Of a stretch of DNA of 5,342 nt, positions 5,103 to 5,342 are shown piece after piece. Under the pieces are notes generated by a model that searched no databases, was not told the DNA's origin, and was given only the letters and a program-made list of their open reading frames with translations. Source of the stretch: Belnapia sp. (GTDB lineage: Bacteria; Pseudomonadota; Alphaproteobacteria; Acetobacterales; Acetobacteraceae); contig JAQGIA010000078.1 of the NCBI GenBank assembly GCA_028291445.1, forward strand, positions 1 to 5,342, given 5' to 3'. A program made the position numbers and the translations under genes. The first letter of the stretch is position 1, and the number at the start of each line of letters is the position of its first letter.

Positions 5103-5342
5103 ATGGACCCGCCCCTGCTGCGATTCGAGGCCGTGGCCAAAGCCGCCACCCGCGCCATGCCGGGCCTCACCGGCATCGATGCGGGTATTGCCCGTGGCCA
5201 GACCCTGGCGCTGCTCGGCCCGGCGGGTGCCGGCAAGACCCTGCTGCTGCGCCTGGTCGCCGGGCTGGAACGGCCGGATGCCGGCCGCCTGCTGCTGGCC
5301 GGGCGCGACCTCGCCCTGCAATCGCCGCCCCGCCGCGGCCTC
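5103..5342 (+). CDS. ABC transporter ATP-binding protein, 3' partial
   Basis: The first 80 codons of an ABC-type ATPase run off the window end. The fragment carries the typical opening beta-strands ([10 protein letters not shown], 5-14) and the Walker A P-loop GPAGAGKT at 39-46, with K45 and T46 as the nucleotide-binding residues. It is followed by the conserved [20 protein letters not shown] (47-66) and the start of the region leading to the Q-loop (PPRRGL, 75-80). This matches the importer-type ATPases of the PotA/CysA/FbpC style, which energise a membrane permease from the cytoplasmic side. The signature LSGGQ, Walker B and any C-terminal regulatory domain lie outside, so the substrate is undetermined. 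ATG 5103 is supported by AGGAG at 5092-5096, 6 bases upstream. It is divergent from the DUF883 operon across 161 bases that hold an inverted EcfG-like motif and a 12-base palindrome. Confidence 0.88.
   Translation, partial: MDPPLLRFEAVAKAATRAMPGLTGIDAGIARGQTLALLGPAGAGKTLLLRLVAGLERPDAGRLLLAGRDLALQSPPRRGL

Overview
This is a GC-rich (roughly 70% by eye) stretch of bacterial chromosome. It carries G/C-ending codons, a tripartite-tricarboxylate 'Bug' receptor gene and an EcfG-type general-stress promoter motif, all of which fit an alphaproteobacterium. Acetobacteraceae (Roseomonas-like) is my best guess, but that is inference and not shown by any marker gene. I see no tRNA, rRNA, CRISPR array, insertion sequence or phage module.

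Layout, left to right. Positions 1-711 (+) hold the 3' two-thirds of a TctC/Bug periplasmic solute receptor. Positions 712-1277 form a long non-coding gap with several strong dyads, a sigma70-like promoter (TTGCCG-N17-TAGAAT, 1069-1097) and a hairpin that buries a Shine-Dalgarno sequence. Positions 1278-2672 (+) encode a 12-helix MATE-family efflux protein. A 292-base gap follows, containing an imperfect direct repeat. Positions 2965-4089 (+) encode a cytoplasmic beta-lactamase-fold serine hydrolase with intact SxxK, Tyr and HGG motifs. A strong hairpin with an A7/T7 tract at 4101-4133 ends the convergent minus-strand unit. That unit is a two-gene envelope operon: an ElaB/YqjD/DUF883-type tail-anchored protein (4594-4941, -) followed after 6 bases by a three-helix holin-X-like protein (4153-4587, -). 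From 5103 to the window edge (+) is the start of an ABC transporter ATPase with its Walker A motif.

The plus-strand genes look functionally independent, since each has its own leader and the products are unrelated. The minus-strand pair is the only clear operon. It looks complete: an EcfG-type promoter (GGAAC-N17-CGTT) about 35 bases upstream, a good ribosome-binding site, two tightly packed genes and a terminator 20 bases after the last stop.

Most of the window is ordinary chromosome, and I find no convincing undescribed multi-gene system. The observations most worth a second look are the EcfG-type promoter of the DUF883-holin operon, its near-symmetric inverted form that could also fire toward the ABC gene, and the folded leader upstream of the MATE gene.
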